A DNA stretch of 42,818 nt from Acidomonas methanolica (GCF_004346035.1 NZ_SLZN01000023.1:1-42818), one strand, 5' to 3'. Counted from the first letter of the stretch, positions 8,612-17,404 are shown. Made by a program: numbers and translations. Notes: generated by a model from the letters alone, not told the origin.

Positions 8612-9618
8612 CATCCGCCCCGGTTCTCGTCCTCGATGATCTCAGCGTCCGCTTCGGCGCGGCGACGGTGCTCGACGGCGTCTCACTGCACATCGCGCGC
8701 GGCGAGACACTGGCGCTGATCGGGGAATCGGGCTCGGGCAAGAGCGTCACGGCGCTGGCGGTGATGGGCCTGCTGCGCGGCGGAACGGTCAGCGGCGGGC
8801 GGATCATGCTGACCGGACGCGGCGGCCAACGCGACCTCGCCCGGCTTCCGGAGCGCGAGATGCGCCGCCTGCGGGGCGGCGAGATCGCGATGATCTTCCA
8901 GGAGCCGATGAGCGCGCTCAACCCGCTCATGCGGATCGGGGCGCAGATTCTCGAATCCCTGACGCTGCACCGCCCCGATCTCCGCACCCCGTCCCGCAGG
9001 CGGGAGGAAGCGGCGGCGCTGCTGGCGCAGACCGGCATCGCCGATCCGCCGCGCGCCCTTCGCGCCTTTCCGCATGAATTGTCCGGCGGAATGCGGCAGC
9101 GGGTGATGATCGCCATGGCGTTCTGCGCCTCTCCCGCGCTGCTGATCGCCGACGAGCCGACCACGGCGCTTGACGCGGCGACACGCGGCCGCATCCTCGC
9201 GCTCATCCGCGCCATGGCCGCCTCGCACGGCACGGCGACGCTCTTCATCACCCATGATTTCGGCGCGGCCGCGGCAGTCGCCGACCGCGCCGCCGTGCTC
9301 TATGCCGGACGCCTGCTGGAAGACGGGCCGATCGCCGCCGTGCTCGACTCTCCGGCCCATCCCTATACGCAAGGCCTCATCGCCTCCCTGCCCGACCCCG
9401 CGGCGCTGCATCCGGACGAACGCGGACGGCGGAGACTGCACGGCATGCCGGGCACGGTGCCGACGCCGGGACGCCGTCCCGAGGGCTGCGTGTTCCAGCC
9501 GCGCTGCCCGATCGCCCGCCCCGCCTGCGCCGCGCCGATGCAGCCGGGGAGCGGCGCGCTGCGTCCGCTGCCCGGCGGGCGGCGCGCGGCCTGCCTCGCC
9601 CTGGAGACGGCTCCATGA
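8608..9618 (+). CDS. Peptide-type ABC transporter ATPase, DppD type
   Basis: The 336-residue ATPase has Walker A GESGSGKS near residue 41, the signature LSGGMRQR, Walker B LLIADEPTTALD and the switch His in FITHDF. It ends in the oligopeptide-type C-terminal extension containing CVFQPRCPIARPAC. The open frame extends far upstream across the M81 gene, but homology begins at ATG 8608, which overlaps the M81 stop by four bases. It pairs with the ATPase encoded next and with the permeases of the divergent operon to form one importer. Confidence 0.9.
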   Translation: MTSAPVLVLDDLSVRFGAATVLDGVSLHIARGETLALIGESGSGKSVTALAVMGLLRGGTVSGGRIMLTGRGGQRDLARLPEREMRRLRGGEIAMIFQEPMSALNPLMRIGAQILESLTLHRPDLRTPSRRREEAAALLAQTGIADPPRALRAFPHELSGGMRQRVMIAMAFCASPALLIADEPTTALDAATRGRILALIRAMAASHGTATLFITHDFGAAAAVADRAAVLYAGRLLEDGPIAAVLDSPAHPYTQGLIASLPDPAALHPDERGRRRLHGMPGTVPTPGRRPEGCVFQPRCPIARPACAAPMQPGSGALRPLPGGRRAACLALETAP

Positions 9619-10376
9619 CGGACGCGACGCCCACGCTGCTCACGGTGGAGGATCTGCACGTCGCCTATCCCGCCGGGCCGTTCTGGGCGCGGCGCGCGCG
9701 GCCCGTCGTGCGGGGCGTGTCCTTCGACGTCCGGGAGGGCGAGATCGTCGGGCTGATCGGCGAATCGGGCTCCGGCAAGAGCACCATCGCGCGGGCCGTC
9801 GCCGGGCTCGCCCCGGTGACGGCGGGGCGGATCGCGCTGACGGGCCGCGTGCAGATGATCTTCCAGGACCCCCTCTCGAGCCTCGACCCGATGATGCGCG
9901 TCGGCGCGCAGATCGAGGAGGTGCTGGCCATCCATCGGCTCGCGCCGCGCGGCGGACGGCGCGCCCGCGCCGTGGAACTTCTGGAGCGGGTGGGACTCTC
10001 CGCCGATCTGCACGGGCGTCTGCCCGCTGCGCTGTCGGGCGGCCAGCGCGCGCGTGTCGGCATCGCGCGCGCCCTGGCCGCCGAGCCGCGCCTCCTGATC
10101 GCCGACGAGGCGACGGCGGCGCTGGACGTCTCGGTTCAGGCGCTCGTTCTCAACCTGCTCATGGATCTGCGCGACGATCTCGGACTGGCGATCCTGTTCA
10201 TCACCCACGATCTCGCCGTCGTGCGGATTCTCTGCGACCGCGCGCTGGTGCTGCACCACGGCGCGGTGGTCGAGGCGGGCGAAACGGCGGCGCTCTTCGC
10301 CGCGCCGTCGCACGACTACACCCGCGCCCTGCTCGCGGCGCATCACCCTGCGAGGCGTCTGCATGACCGAACTTGA
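9615..10376 (+). CDS. Peptide-type ABC transporter ATPase, DppF type
   Basis: The 253-residue ATPase has Walker A GESGSGKST near residue 51, signature LSGGQRARVGIARAL, Walker B LLIADEATAALD and FITHDL. It is shorter than a typical DppF of about 320-330 residues and lacks the cysteine-containing C-terminal extension present in its partner. It ends only shortly after the HDYTRALLAAHHPARR segment. Start and stop overlap the neighbouring genes by 4 and 14 bases. The loss of the tail looks original, since the following gene begins inside its last codons. Confidence 0.88.
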   Translation: MTDATPTLLTVEDLHVAYPAGPFWARRARPVVRGVSFDVREGEIVGLIGESGSGKSTIARAVAGLAPVTAGRIALTGRVQMIFQDPLSSLDPMMRVGAQIEEVLAIHRLAPRGGRRARAVELLERVGLSADLHGRLPAALSGGQRARVGIARALAAEPRLLIADEATAALDVSVQALVLNLLMDLRDDLGLAILFITHDLAVVRILCDRALVLHHGAVVEAGETAALFAAPSHDYTRALLAAHHPARRLHDRT

Positions 10377-11106
10377 AATCTGCGTGGACGATGCGGAGGG
10401 CGTGCGGACGGCGCAGCAGGCGGGGGTGACGCGCATCGAACTCTGCGCCGCCCTCGCCCTCGGCGGCCTGACGCCATCGGCAGGGCTCGTGCATCTCGCA
10501 CGCGGGAGCGCCGTGCCGGTCTATGCCATGATCCGGCCCCGCTCCGGCGCCTTCGTGTTCGACACGATGGAGGAGCGCGCGATGCTGGCGGAAATCGCCG
10601 CGATACGCGCAGCCGGGCTCGCGGGGGTGGTGCTGGGCGCGTCCCTGCCCGACCACCGGCTCGACGTGCCTCTGCTCGCGCGACTTTCCGCCGCCGCCGG
10701 GCCGCTCGGACGCACGCTGCACCGGGCGTTCGACCTCGCGCCCGATCCCTTCGAGGCGCTGGAGGCGGCCATCGCATTGGGGTTCGAGCGGATTCTCACC
10801 TCGGGCGGCGCGGCCGCCGCGCCGGAGGGCGCGCCGCTGCTGCGCGCGCTCGTGACGCGGGCGGCGGGACGCATCGAAATCATGGCGGGGGCCGGCGTCA
10901 CGCCCGGCAATGTTGTCCCGCTCCTCCGGGCCACCGGCGTCGGGGCGGTGCATGCCTCCTGCCGCGCGCCGGCCGCGCCCGAGCCGGAGCGCGTCGCCGC
11001 CTTCGGTTTTGGCGCCACGCGCGCGTCGACGTCGCCCGGCACGATCCACGCGATGCGGGACGCTCTGTCCTCTTTCGACACCTCTCTCCACAGCACGGGA
11101 CATTGA
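10363..11106 (+). CDS. cutC: CutC family TIM-barrel protein
   Basis: The 247-residue protein matches the CutC family over its whole length: RIELCAALALGGLTPSAG near residue 24, MIRPRSGAFVF near 57, HRAFDLAP near 127, LTSGGA near 145, and IMAGAGVTPGN near 173. CutC is historically labelled a copper homeostasis protein, but its biochemical role is poorly established. Its place between an ABC ATPase gene (14-base overlap) and a hexosaminidase gene (one-base gap) argues for a role in amino-sugar breakdown here. My recollection that CutC genes sit beside glycosylasparaginase genes in Bacteroidetes supports this, but it is unverified. Confidence 0.87.
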   Translation: MTELEICVDDAEGVRTAQQAGVTRIELCAALALGGLTPSAGLVHLARGSAVPVYAMIRPRSGAFVFDTMEERAMLAEIAAIRAAGLAGVVLGASLPDHRLDVPLLARLSAAAGPLGRTLHRAFDLAPDPFEALEAAIALGFERILTSGGAAAAPEGAPLLRALVTRAAGRIEIMAGAGVTPGNVVPLLRATGVGAVHASCRAPAAPEPERVAAFGFGATRASTSPGTIHAMRDALSSFDTSLHSTGH

Positions 11107-11107
11107 C

Positions 11108-13312
11108 ATGACGACTGGACGATACAGCCTCTTCCGCGCCGGCCGCGTTGCCCTGCTGGCGGCGGCCGCGCTGACGGGCGCATCCGCCCGAGCGGCTCCG
11201 CTTCTCACGCCTCCCGCTCTCATGCCGATCCCGAAATCGGTGGCCTACACCGGAGCCGCCCAGCCGATCGGCGGCATGACTGTCCTCTGGGACGGGCGAG
11301 CGCCCACGCCCCTGCTGAAACGCGCGGCCGCGCGTTTCCTCCAGCGTCTCGCCACCCTTGCGGGGCCGGGCGGCGGCGGCGCTCCGGTGGCCCTGCATAT
11401 CCGCTACGGCGTCGATCCGGACTATCTGACTCTGCATGAGAAGGAGCACTACACGCTTGCGGTCACGCCGGGCGGCGTGGAACTGCGGGCGGACGGTCCA
11501 GCGGGCGTGTTGCGCGGGCTGGCCACGCTCCTGCAACTCGTCCGGCGCACGCCCGAAGGGCCAGTTCTCACGGACGCGTCGATCGACGACGCGCCGCGCT
11601 TCCTCTGGCGCGGCCTGATGATCGACGTGGCGCGGCATTTCCTTTCCGTCGAGACCATGAAACGCCAGCTCGACGCGATGGAACTGGTCAAGCTCAATGT
11701 CCTGCACTGGCATCTGAGCGACGGCACGGGCTTCCGCGTCGAGAGCCTGCGCTATCCGAAACTTCAGCAGATCGGCGGGCACGATCAGTATTACACTCAG
11801 GCGCAGGTGCGCGAGATCATCGCCTACGCCGCCGACCGTGGCATCCGCATCGTCCCCGAATTCGACATTCCGGGTCATACGCTGGCGATCCTCCAGGCCT
11901 ATCCCGGGCTGGCCGCGCAGCAGCCCGTGCCCCTGACGCCGGCCTGGCTCAAGACCTGTCAGACGGATTTTTCCAAATCCAGCTCCACCACCTCCTGCCC
12001 CAAGCATCTCAATCTCAACAACGCCGCCCTGGACCCGACCAGCCCCGACGTCCTGCGCTTCGCCGAGGGGCTCTACGCGGAGATGGGGCGTCTCTTCCCC
12101 GACCGCTATTTCCATTCCGGCGGCGACGAGGTCAGCCCGGATCAATGGACCGGCAATCCGGCCATCGCGGCCTATATGAAGGCGCATGGCTACGCGGACG
12201 CGCCGGCCATACAGGCGGCCTTCACCGCGCGGGTCGAGCAGGTTCTGGCGCGGCAGGGCAAGATCATGATGGGCTGGGACGAGGTGTCCGAGGCACCGAT
12301 TCCCAAGGATGTCGTCGTCGAGGTCTGGCGCTCGTCGAAATGGACGGGGCTCGCCACGGCGGGCGGGCATCCGGTCGTCGTCTCCGCCGGATATTATCTC
12401 GACCTGCTGCGCCCGTCGCGCACGCATTACGCCGTCGATCCGTTCGACCTGCAATCGGACGGCTTCTCGCCCGCGGAAGGCGCCGCCGCCCGGGTGAAAA
12501 TGGGCGCGATGGTCGACGCCTTCACCCTCGATCCGGCGCAGTCTCCGCTGACCGACGCGCAGAAATCCCTCGTGCTCGGCGGGGAAGCGCCGCTCTGGAG
12601 CGAGGTGGTGACCGACGAGATGGAGGATGCCCGGCTCTGGCCGCGTTCCGCCGCCATCGCGGAACGGTTCTGGTCGCCGGAGACCGTGCGGGACGTGGAC
12701 GACATGGAGCGCCGCCTGCCGGACGTGCTGGCTGAGCTGGAAGCCACGGGGCTGCTGGCCACGCAGCACGATTCGGAGATGATCGACCGGCTGACTCCGG
12801 GGAACGTGACGCCCCTGCGCGTGCTGACGGCGGCGACGCGCCCGGTCATGAACTATGCGCTGAACCGGCTGGTCACGCGCAACGGCGACGCGATGCTGAC
12901 CGGCCCGGCGGCCATCGCCGCGCCCGACAGCCTGCTGGCGATCCGCTTCAACCGTCTCGCCGCGCGCTATGCGGCGGGCGATCGCGGCGTGGCGGCGGAT
13001 CTGCGCGCCCTGCTGACGCCATGGGCCGCCAATGACGCCGCCTATCGCGCCGTGGCGACGACGCCCCTGCTGAAGGAGGCGCTGCCCGTCTCGCATCTCC
13101 TTTCGGCGCTGGCCCGCACGGGCCTCGCCGCGCTTCAGCCCGGCGGCCACGACGCGGCATGGCAGAGCGAGGCGGAACGCCAGATCGCCGCGGCACAATC
13201 CGCCTATGATTCGTGTTCCCGCCGCATGTCCACGACGGGGACCCTCCCGCCGAGCGGGTTGCTGATCGGCTTCCTGCCGGGCGTGCGCGCGCTGGTGACG
13301 GCGGCGCGATGA
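11108..13312 (+). CDS. Exported beta-N-acetylhexosaminidase (GH20)
   Basis: The 734-residue protein has a signal peptide (residues 1-29, ending SARA), an N-terminal GH20b-like domain, and a GH20 catalytic barrel. LHWHLSDGTGFR lies at residues 199-210, IVPEFDIPGHT at 248-258, and the catalytic Asp-Glu pair at D340-E341 within FHSGGDEVSP. It would remove terminal GlcNAc or GalNAc from oligosaccharides by substrate-assisted catalysis in the periplasm or outside the cell. A conserved-looking Trp pocket follows (MGWDEV, VEVWRS). The start lies one base after the cutC stop with GGGA upstream. It is last in the rightward operon, and its stop abuts that of the convergent nagB. Confidence 0.92.
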   Translation: MTTGRYSLFRAGRVALLAAAALTGASARAAPLLTPPALMPIPKSVAYTGAAQPIGGMTVLWDGRAPTPLLKRAAARFLQRLATLAGPGGGGAPVALHIRYGVDPDYLTLHEKEHYTLAVTPGGVELRADGPAGVLRGLATLLQLVRRTPEGPVLTDASIDDAPRFLWRGLMIDVARHFLSVETMKRQLDAMELVKLNVLHWHLSDGTGFRVESLRYPKLQQIGGHDQYYTQAQVREIIAYAADRGIRIVPEFDIPGHTLAILQAYPGLAAQQPVPLTPAWLKTCQTDFSKSSSTTSCPKHLNLNNAALDPTSPDVLRFAEGLYAEMGRLFPDRYFHSGGDEVSPDQWTGNPAIAAYMKAHGYADAPAIQAAFTARVEQVLARQGKIMMGWDEVSEAPIPKDVVVEVWRSSKWTGLATAGGHPVVVSAGYYLDLLRPSRTHYAVDPFDLQSDGFSPAEGAAARVKMGAMVDAFTLDPAQSPLTDAQKSLVLGGEAPLWSEVVTDEMEDARLWPRSAAIAERFWSPETVRDVDDMERRLPDVLAELEATGLLATQHDSEMIDRLTPGNVTPLRVLTAATRPVMNYALNRLVTRNGDAMLTGPAAIAAPDSLLAIRFNRLAARYAAGDRGVAADLRALLTPWAANDAAYRAVATTPLLKEALPVSHLLSALARTGLAALQPGGHDAAWQSEAERQIAAAQSAYDSCSRRMSTTGTLPPSGLLIGFLPGVRALVTAAR

Positions 13313-14107
13313 TCAGTCCGCGACTGTCGCCCGCGCCGTGAAAGCGGGCGACAGCGCGGCGGCGGCGTCCGTATCGAGCACGACCGTCACGTCCGGATGC
13401 AGGCGGATCGCCGAGGCGCTGACCTCCGGCGTCACCGGACCTTCGAGCGCCGCCGCCAGAATCGCCGCCTTGGCGGGGCCGGTCGCCAGAAGCAGCAGCC
13501 GCTTCGATTCGAGGATCGTTCCGACGCCCATGGTGATGGCCTCGCGCGGCACCGCCTCCGGATCACCGCCGAACATCGGCGCGTTCTGCCGCCGCGTCGC
13601 CTCGTCCAGCTCCACGACGCGCGTGCGCGTGTCGAAGGCGGAGGGCGGCTCGTTGAAGCCGATATGGCCCGTATCGCCGATTCCCAGAAGTTGCAGGGCG
13701 ATTCCCCCCGCCGCGCGGATCGCGCGCTCATAGGCCGCGCATTCGGCGCCCGGATCGGCCGCCGCGCCGTCCGGCAGGTGCACCCGGGCGGGATCGGCAT
13801 CCACGGGGTCGAACAGATGGGTGCGCATGTAATGGTGGTAGCTGTTCGGATCAGAGGCGGACAGGCCGACATATTCGTCCAGATTGAAGGTCGTCACGCC
13901 GGAAAAGGACAGGGCCTCGTCCCGGTGCATCGCGGCAAGCCGCGCATAGACACCCTCCATCGTGCGGCCCGTGGCGAGGCCGAGCACGGCCCGGGCGTCG
14001 TTGCGAATCGTCTGCGCGATCAACCGCGCGGCGGCGGCCGTCGCCGCGTTGGGATCGGGCAGGATCAGCAACCGGCCGAAACGGGAAGAAGGGGAGGACG
14101 ATGTCAT
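13313..14107 (-). CDS. nagB: Glucosamine-6-phosphate deaminase
   Basis: The 264-residue protein matches the NagB family: LATGRTMEGVY near residue 44, TTFNLDEYVGL containing the enolising Asp, SYHHYMRTHLF, and LGIGDTGHIGFNEP. It would convert glucosamine-6-phosphate to fructose-6-phosphate and ammonia in the cytoplasm. In the last motif Thr stands where E. coli NagB has Asp141. Other NagB lineages vary there, so activity is still expected. ATG 14107 has GAAAGG upstream. The gene stands alone, diverging from the receptor gene and converging on the hexosaminidase gene. Confidence 0.92.
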   Translation of the reverse strand: MTSSSPSSRFGRLLILPDPNAATAAAARLIAQTIRNDARAVLGLATGRTMEGVYARLAAMHRDEALSFSGVTTFNLDEYVGLSASDPNSYHHYMRTHLFDPVDADPARVHLPDGAAADPGAECAAYERAIRAAGGIALQLLGIGDTGHIGFNEPPSAFDTRTRVVELDEATRRQNAPMFGGDPEAVPREAITMGVGTILESKRLLLLATGPAKAAILAAALEGPVTPEVSASAIRLHPDVTVVLDTDAAAALSPAFTARATVAD

Positions 14108-14466
14108 GCGCGGAACCTTTCAAGACAGGCGACTCGGCGGGAGGCAATAGCGGGATGATGACCCCCATAAGCGCCTCCACTTAATTCATCGACCCAAAAT
14201 AACGAAAATCCCGGAAAATCGGCCCTTTTGTCACCTTCCATCCTCCCCGTGCATGCGAATCGTCGGCCATTCACGGCGTGAGTCACAAAAAATACTTAGT
14301 TTTTTAATTTAACTATTGCGGTATGGAAACGTCCTCTCTAGGCTCTGATGTCGGAGAGGGTGCTGCCGGATATCCAGAAAAAAATGGGCGGCAGTCCTGA
14401 AAAAATAATCCAGTTGAATCAGTATCATGCCCGCACGCGTGGGCTTGTGGCGGGAGGCATTTCGGC
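14108..14466. promoter_or_regulatory. Divergent promoter region of nagB and the TonB-dependent receptor
   Basis: This spacer of 359 bases has an AT-rich core around 14280-14330 and a second copy of the candidate repressor motif. A GGGAGG ribosome binding site precedes the receptor start at 14467. No clear sigma-70 boxes could be assigned with confidence. Confidence 0.55.
14294..14318. promoter_or_regulatory. Candidate ROK repressor operator, copy 2
   Basis: ACTTAGTT (14294-14301) and CTATTG (14313-14318) enclose eleven bases, as at 5920-5945. Within it TAGTT (14297-14301) and AACTA (14311-14315) form a perfect 5-base inverted repeat with a T/A-rich centre, the general shape of NagC/Mlc-type ROK sites. 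Function is inferred. Confidence 0.42.
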
Positions 14467-16956
14467 ATGTTGGAACGTAGAATCCTTCTTTGTTTTGCTG
14501 CGCTGGTGGCACTCGACGCCGGATTCTGCCGGACAAGTTTTGCACAAAGCCAGACCCCGGCCGGCAAGTCCCGCACCACGCACCGGCACAGCCCCTCCCG
14601 TAGCCCCGCCCCGACTCCCAGAACCGCATCGCCGGTCAACGGCCGCGCCGGCACCATCCTCGGACCGTCCGTTCCGCAAACGGAGGAAATATCCGTGTCC
14701 GGCGCCGGCCGCCACGCGGACGGCACGACCAACACCACGCCGGGCGGCGGACTCATGCCAGTTCAGACGGCGCCGCGCTCGCAGAGCGGCGTCACACGGG
14801 ACTGGATCGCCAAACAGGCACCCTCGGGCAATATCTCATCCATGATCGCCAACCTGCCGGGTGTGGTCTACGCGAACCAGAGCCCTCTTGCGACGGCGGG
14901 CGACCACATCACCATGCGCGGCATGAACGAAAGTCAGATCGGTTATCTCTTCGAAGGCGCGCCGCTGGCCGACCCCATTAACTACGAGCCGTATACCTCG
15001 ATGCTCGTTGATACCGAGAATCTGGGCTCGGTCACGGTGTCCCAGGGCGCGCCCGATCTCAACGCTCCTCTCTTCAACGCCGTCGGCGGCCAGATTTCGG
15101 CGACGGAGTTGAACCCGAGCCATCACGCCGGAGGCTATCTCAACCTTCTGGGCGGCACGCATAGCGCCCAGAAGGAATTCCTGCGGCTGGACACGGGCGA
15201 GATTGGCAACACGGGAATCCGCGGCTTCGCATCGTTCTCCTATCTTTCGAACAACAACTGGCGAGGGCCGGGCGGGCTGACACGTTACCATGTCGATTCG
15301 AAATTCGTGAAGGAATGGGGACAGGGCAACTCCATCACCGCGATTTTTGGATTCAACCGGCAGGAGCAGACAAGCTGGCGCGAGCCGACGGCGGCGCAGT
15401 GGAAGGAATACGGAACCAGCTTCAATTACACGCCGAATTATTATCCTGGCAATTCGACCTACTACAAGCTCAATTTCGGCAATCTCAATTCGCTCGACGT
15501 GATCGCGCCCATGCATTTCACGTTGGCGCATAACCTGACACTGAACGTGACGCCGTATTTCGTCCACCAGAACGGGCCGTCAGTCGGCGGGGAGAACATT
15601 CCGGCATCCGGCGGCTATTACGGCACGTATCAATACGGCAATCTCGGCCAGCCCTACGCCTATACCAACTCCTCCGGCAAGCAGATGCTGACCACAGCGA
15701 GCGTCGATCCCTGGAACCAGAAGACCGGCGCGGTGAATACCTCCGTTGACTGGACGGCAGGGAAAAATACGCTGTCCTTCGGCTACTGGTATTCCTACAC
15801 GACGCATGAGGAGCTTTCGACCTTTTCCGTCGTCGATCCCTCCGGCAAGGCGGCCAATTCCTACGGGCGCTATCCCATCGTCGTGAACGGCGTCGGAATT
15901 CTCAGCGGTTACAATCTCAACTTCATGCAGCAGGTCAACGCCCTTTACCTGGCGGATTCATTGAGGCTTCTTAACGACAAACTGGTCGTGAGCGCCGGAT
16001 TCCGCGCCGCCATGGTTTATCGGCAGGGGACGAATGACGTTCCCGGCTCCGATCCCTACAAGAAGACCGGCAATTATTTCGAGCCGCTGCCGCAATTCGC
16101 CGTCAGTTATCAGATCACGCCGCAAGATCAGGTTTACATGAACGGCACGACATCCTTCCGCGCGCCGGAATCGGTGGAGGCCTACAGCCAGATTTTCGAC
16201 CCGAACTCCTCCCACGCCGTCGAGCAGCCGGGGAGCCTGAAATCGGAATACACCATCGCCGAGGAACTCGGCTACCGGCACACGGACAAACTGTTCAATT
16301 TCCAGATGTCGCTCTTCAACATCAATCTGACCAATCATCAGGTGACGTCGAGCGGCTACATCCCCAACACCAACATGCTCATTTCCGAGCCCATCAATGT
16401 CGGCGGCATGACGTCGCGCGGCGTTCAGGGCGAACTCGGCCTCAAGCCCTGGCATCATTTCAGCCCCTATATCTCCGCCCAATATCTGCATTCGACGATG
16501 GACAACAATATTCCTGCCTCGGGCATAAACGCGGCAGGCCAATCGGTCATCGACTATCTACCCACGGCGGGGAAAAATTCCGTCGGCGCGCCGCACTTCA
16601 CTTTCTCAGCGGCGCTGGCCTATGACGACAACAAGGCATTCTTCGGTAATTTCAGCCTGCGCTATATCGGCTCGCAATATTCCACCTTCATGAATGACCA
16701 GCGCATGCCGGGATACGTGGTGTCGGACATCACGCTCGGCTATCGCTTCCCGCATGTCCGCTATCTGAAAGGGCCGAAAATCCAGCTCAATCTCGTCAAT
16801 GTCGGCAATAATCTCTATCGCTCGGCGCCCGGCAGCTTCGCTGCGACGGCGCAGACCCGCAAGGGAATCTATGGCAGCACGATTTCCGGCGGTTCTCCGG
16901 TCTATCTCGTCGGCGGCAATTTCGCGGCCCTCGTGTCGCTGTCCACAGGGTTTTAG
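14467..16956 (+). CDS. TonB-dependent outer-membrane receptor
   Basis: The 829-residue protein has a signal peptide (residues 1-26, ending SFA), a proline-rich linker, a TonB-box-like EEISVSG at 73-79, a plug domain (about 105-220, including ISSMIANLPGVVYANQSP and ITMRGM), and a long beta-barrel ending in a C-terminal Phe as expected for outer-membrane insertion. It would use TonB energy to bring a large ligand into the periplasm. Divergence from nagB and the shared candidate operator suggest chitooligosaccharide or another GlcNAc-containing ligand, with siderophore or cobalamin less likely. The barrel carries many Asn, Tyr and Gly residues, typical of such receptors. Confidence 0.88.
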   Translation: MLERRILLCFAALVALDAGFCRTSFAQSQTPAGKSRTTHRHSPSRSPAPTPRTASPVNGRAGTILGPSVPQTEEISVSGAGRHADGTTNTTPGGGLMPVQTAPRSQSGVTRDWIAKQAPSGNISSMIANLPGVVYANQSPLATAGDHITMRGMNESQIGYLFEGAPLADPINYEPYTSMLVDTENLGSVTVSQGAPDLNAPLFNAVGGQISATELNPSHHAGGYLNLLGGTHSAQKEFLRLDTGEIGNTGIRGFASFSYLSNNNWRGPGGLTRYHVDSKFVKEWGQGNSITAIFGFNRQEQTSWREPTAAQWKEYGTSFNYTPNYYPGNSTYYKLNFGNLNSLDVIAPMHFTLAHNLTLNVTPYFVHQNGPSVGGENIPASGGYYGTYQYGNLGQPYAYTNSSGKQMLTTASVDPWNQKTGAVNTSVDWTAGKNTLSFGYWYSYTTHEELSTFSVVDPSGKAANSYGRYPIVVNGVGILSGYNLNFMQQVNALYLADSLRLLNDKLVVSAGFRAAMVYRQGTNDVPGSDPYKKTGNYFEPLPQFAVSYQITPQDQVYMNGTTSFRAPESVEAYSQIFDPNSSHAVEQPGSLKSEYTIAEELGYRHTDKLFNFQMSLFNINLTNHQVTSSGYIPNTNMLISEPINVGGMTSRGVQGELGLKPWHHFSPYISAQYLHSTMDNNIPASGINAAGQSVIDYLPTAGKNSVGAPHFTFSAALAYDDNKAFFGNFSLRYIGSQYSTFMNDQRMPGYVVSDITLGYRFPHVRYLKGPKIQLNLVNVGNNLYRSAPGSFAATAQTRKGIYGSTISGGSPVYLVGGNFAALVSLSTGF

Positions 16957-16975
16957 TCCCGTCCCCTGCTGCATG

Positions 16976-17233
16976 TCATGCGGCCACTCTGAAGGTGTTG
17001 CCGCTGGTCATCCGGTCCGGAATTAATGCCGGACCGGATGACGCCGGCCTCAGGCCGGATTTCACCATATCCGCCTCCTGCCCCAGAAGGTCCGCGCTCA
17101 CATTGCTCAGGACCAGTTCGCGTTCGAGCCCCGGATAACGCCTCCGAGGCGAACGCCATGCGCGCCGGACATGGACCGTCCATTCCAGCGCCCCGATCCG
17201 ATGACGCACGACAGGCTTGGTCAGACCGAGCAC
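16976..17233 (-). pseudogene. Possible gene relic or small unknown gene
   Basis: An 85-codon leftward frame begins MLGLTKPVVRHRIGALEWTV and has rather coding-like codons, for example GLEREL followed by VLSNVSADLL. I do not recognise a family. There is no clear ribosome binding site, and its 3' third contains two perfect hairpins. It could be the remnant of a longer gene, a small unknown gene, or chance. Confidence 0.2.
17007..17058. terminator. Two adjacent perfect GC-rich hairpins after the receptor gene
   Basis: The first has 14-base perfect arms (17007-17020 and 17029-17042) around the loop AATTAATG. The second follows immediately: CCGGCC (17044-17049), loop TCA, GGCCGG (17053-17058). They lie about 50 bases after the receptor stop. 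There is no T tract on either strand, so they may stabilise the mRNA end or be a repeat element rather than a classic intrinsic terminator. Confidence 0.45.
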
Positions 17234-17404
17234 ACTCGCCGCTGCAGAAAGCCCGCAAGGTGATGGACATGCTGCCCTACAGCATCATCCGATCATGCTC
17301 TCCGGCCCGGCACCAAGGCGCAGAATCCCATATCGACAGCGACCAAACCGCTTAGCAACAAACCGACACCCGGAAACTCCCACACCAAGTCGAAAAAGTT
17401 TTTT

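Noticed and set aside
10898-13198. Leftward open frame of 766 codons opposite the hexosaminidase
   Set aside because: The opposite strand encodes a full GH20 enzyme with its catalytic motifs. The antisense translation is low-complexity and Arg/Gly-rich.
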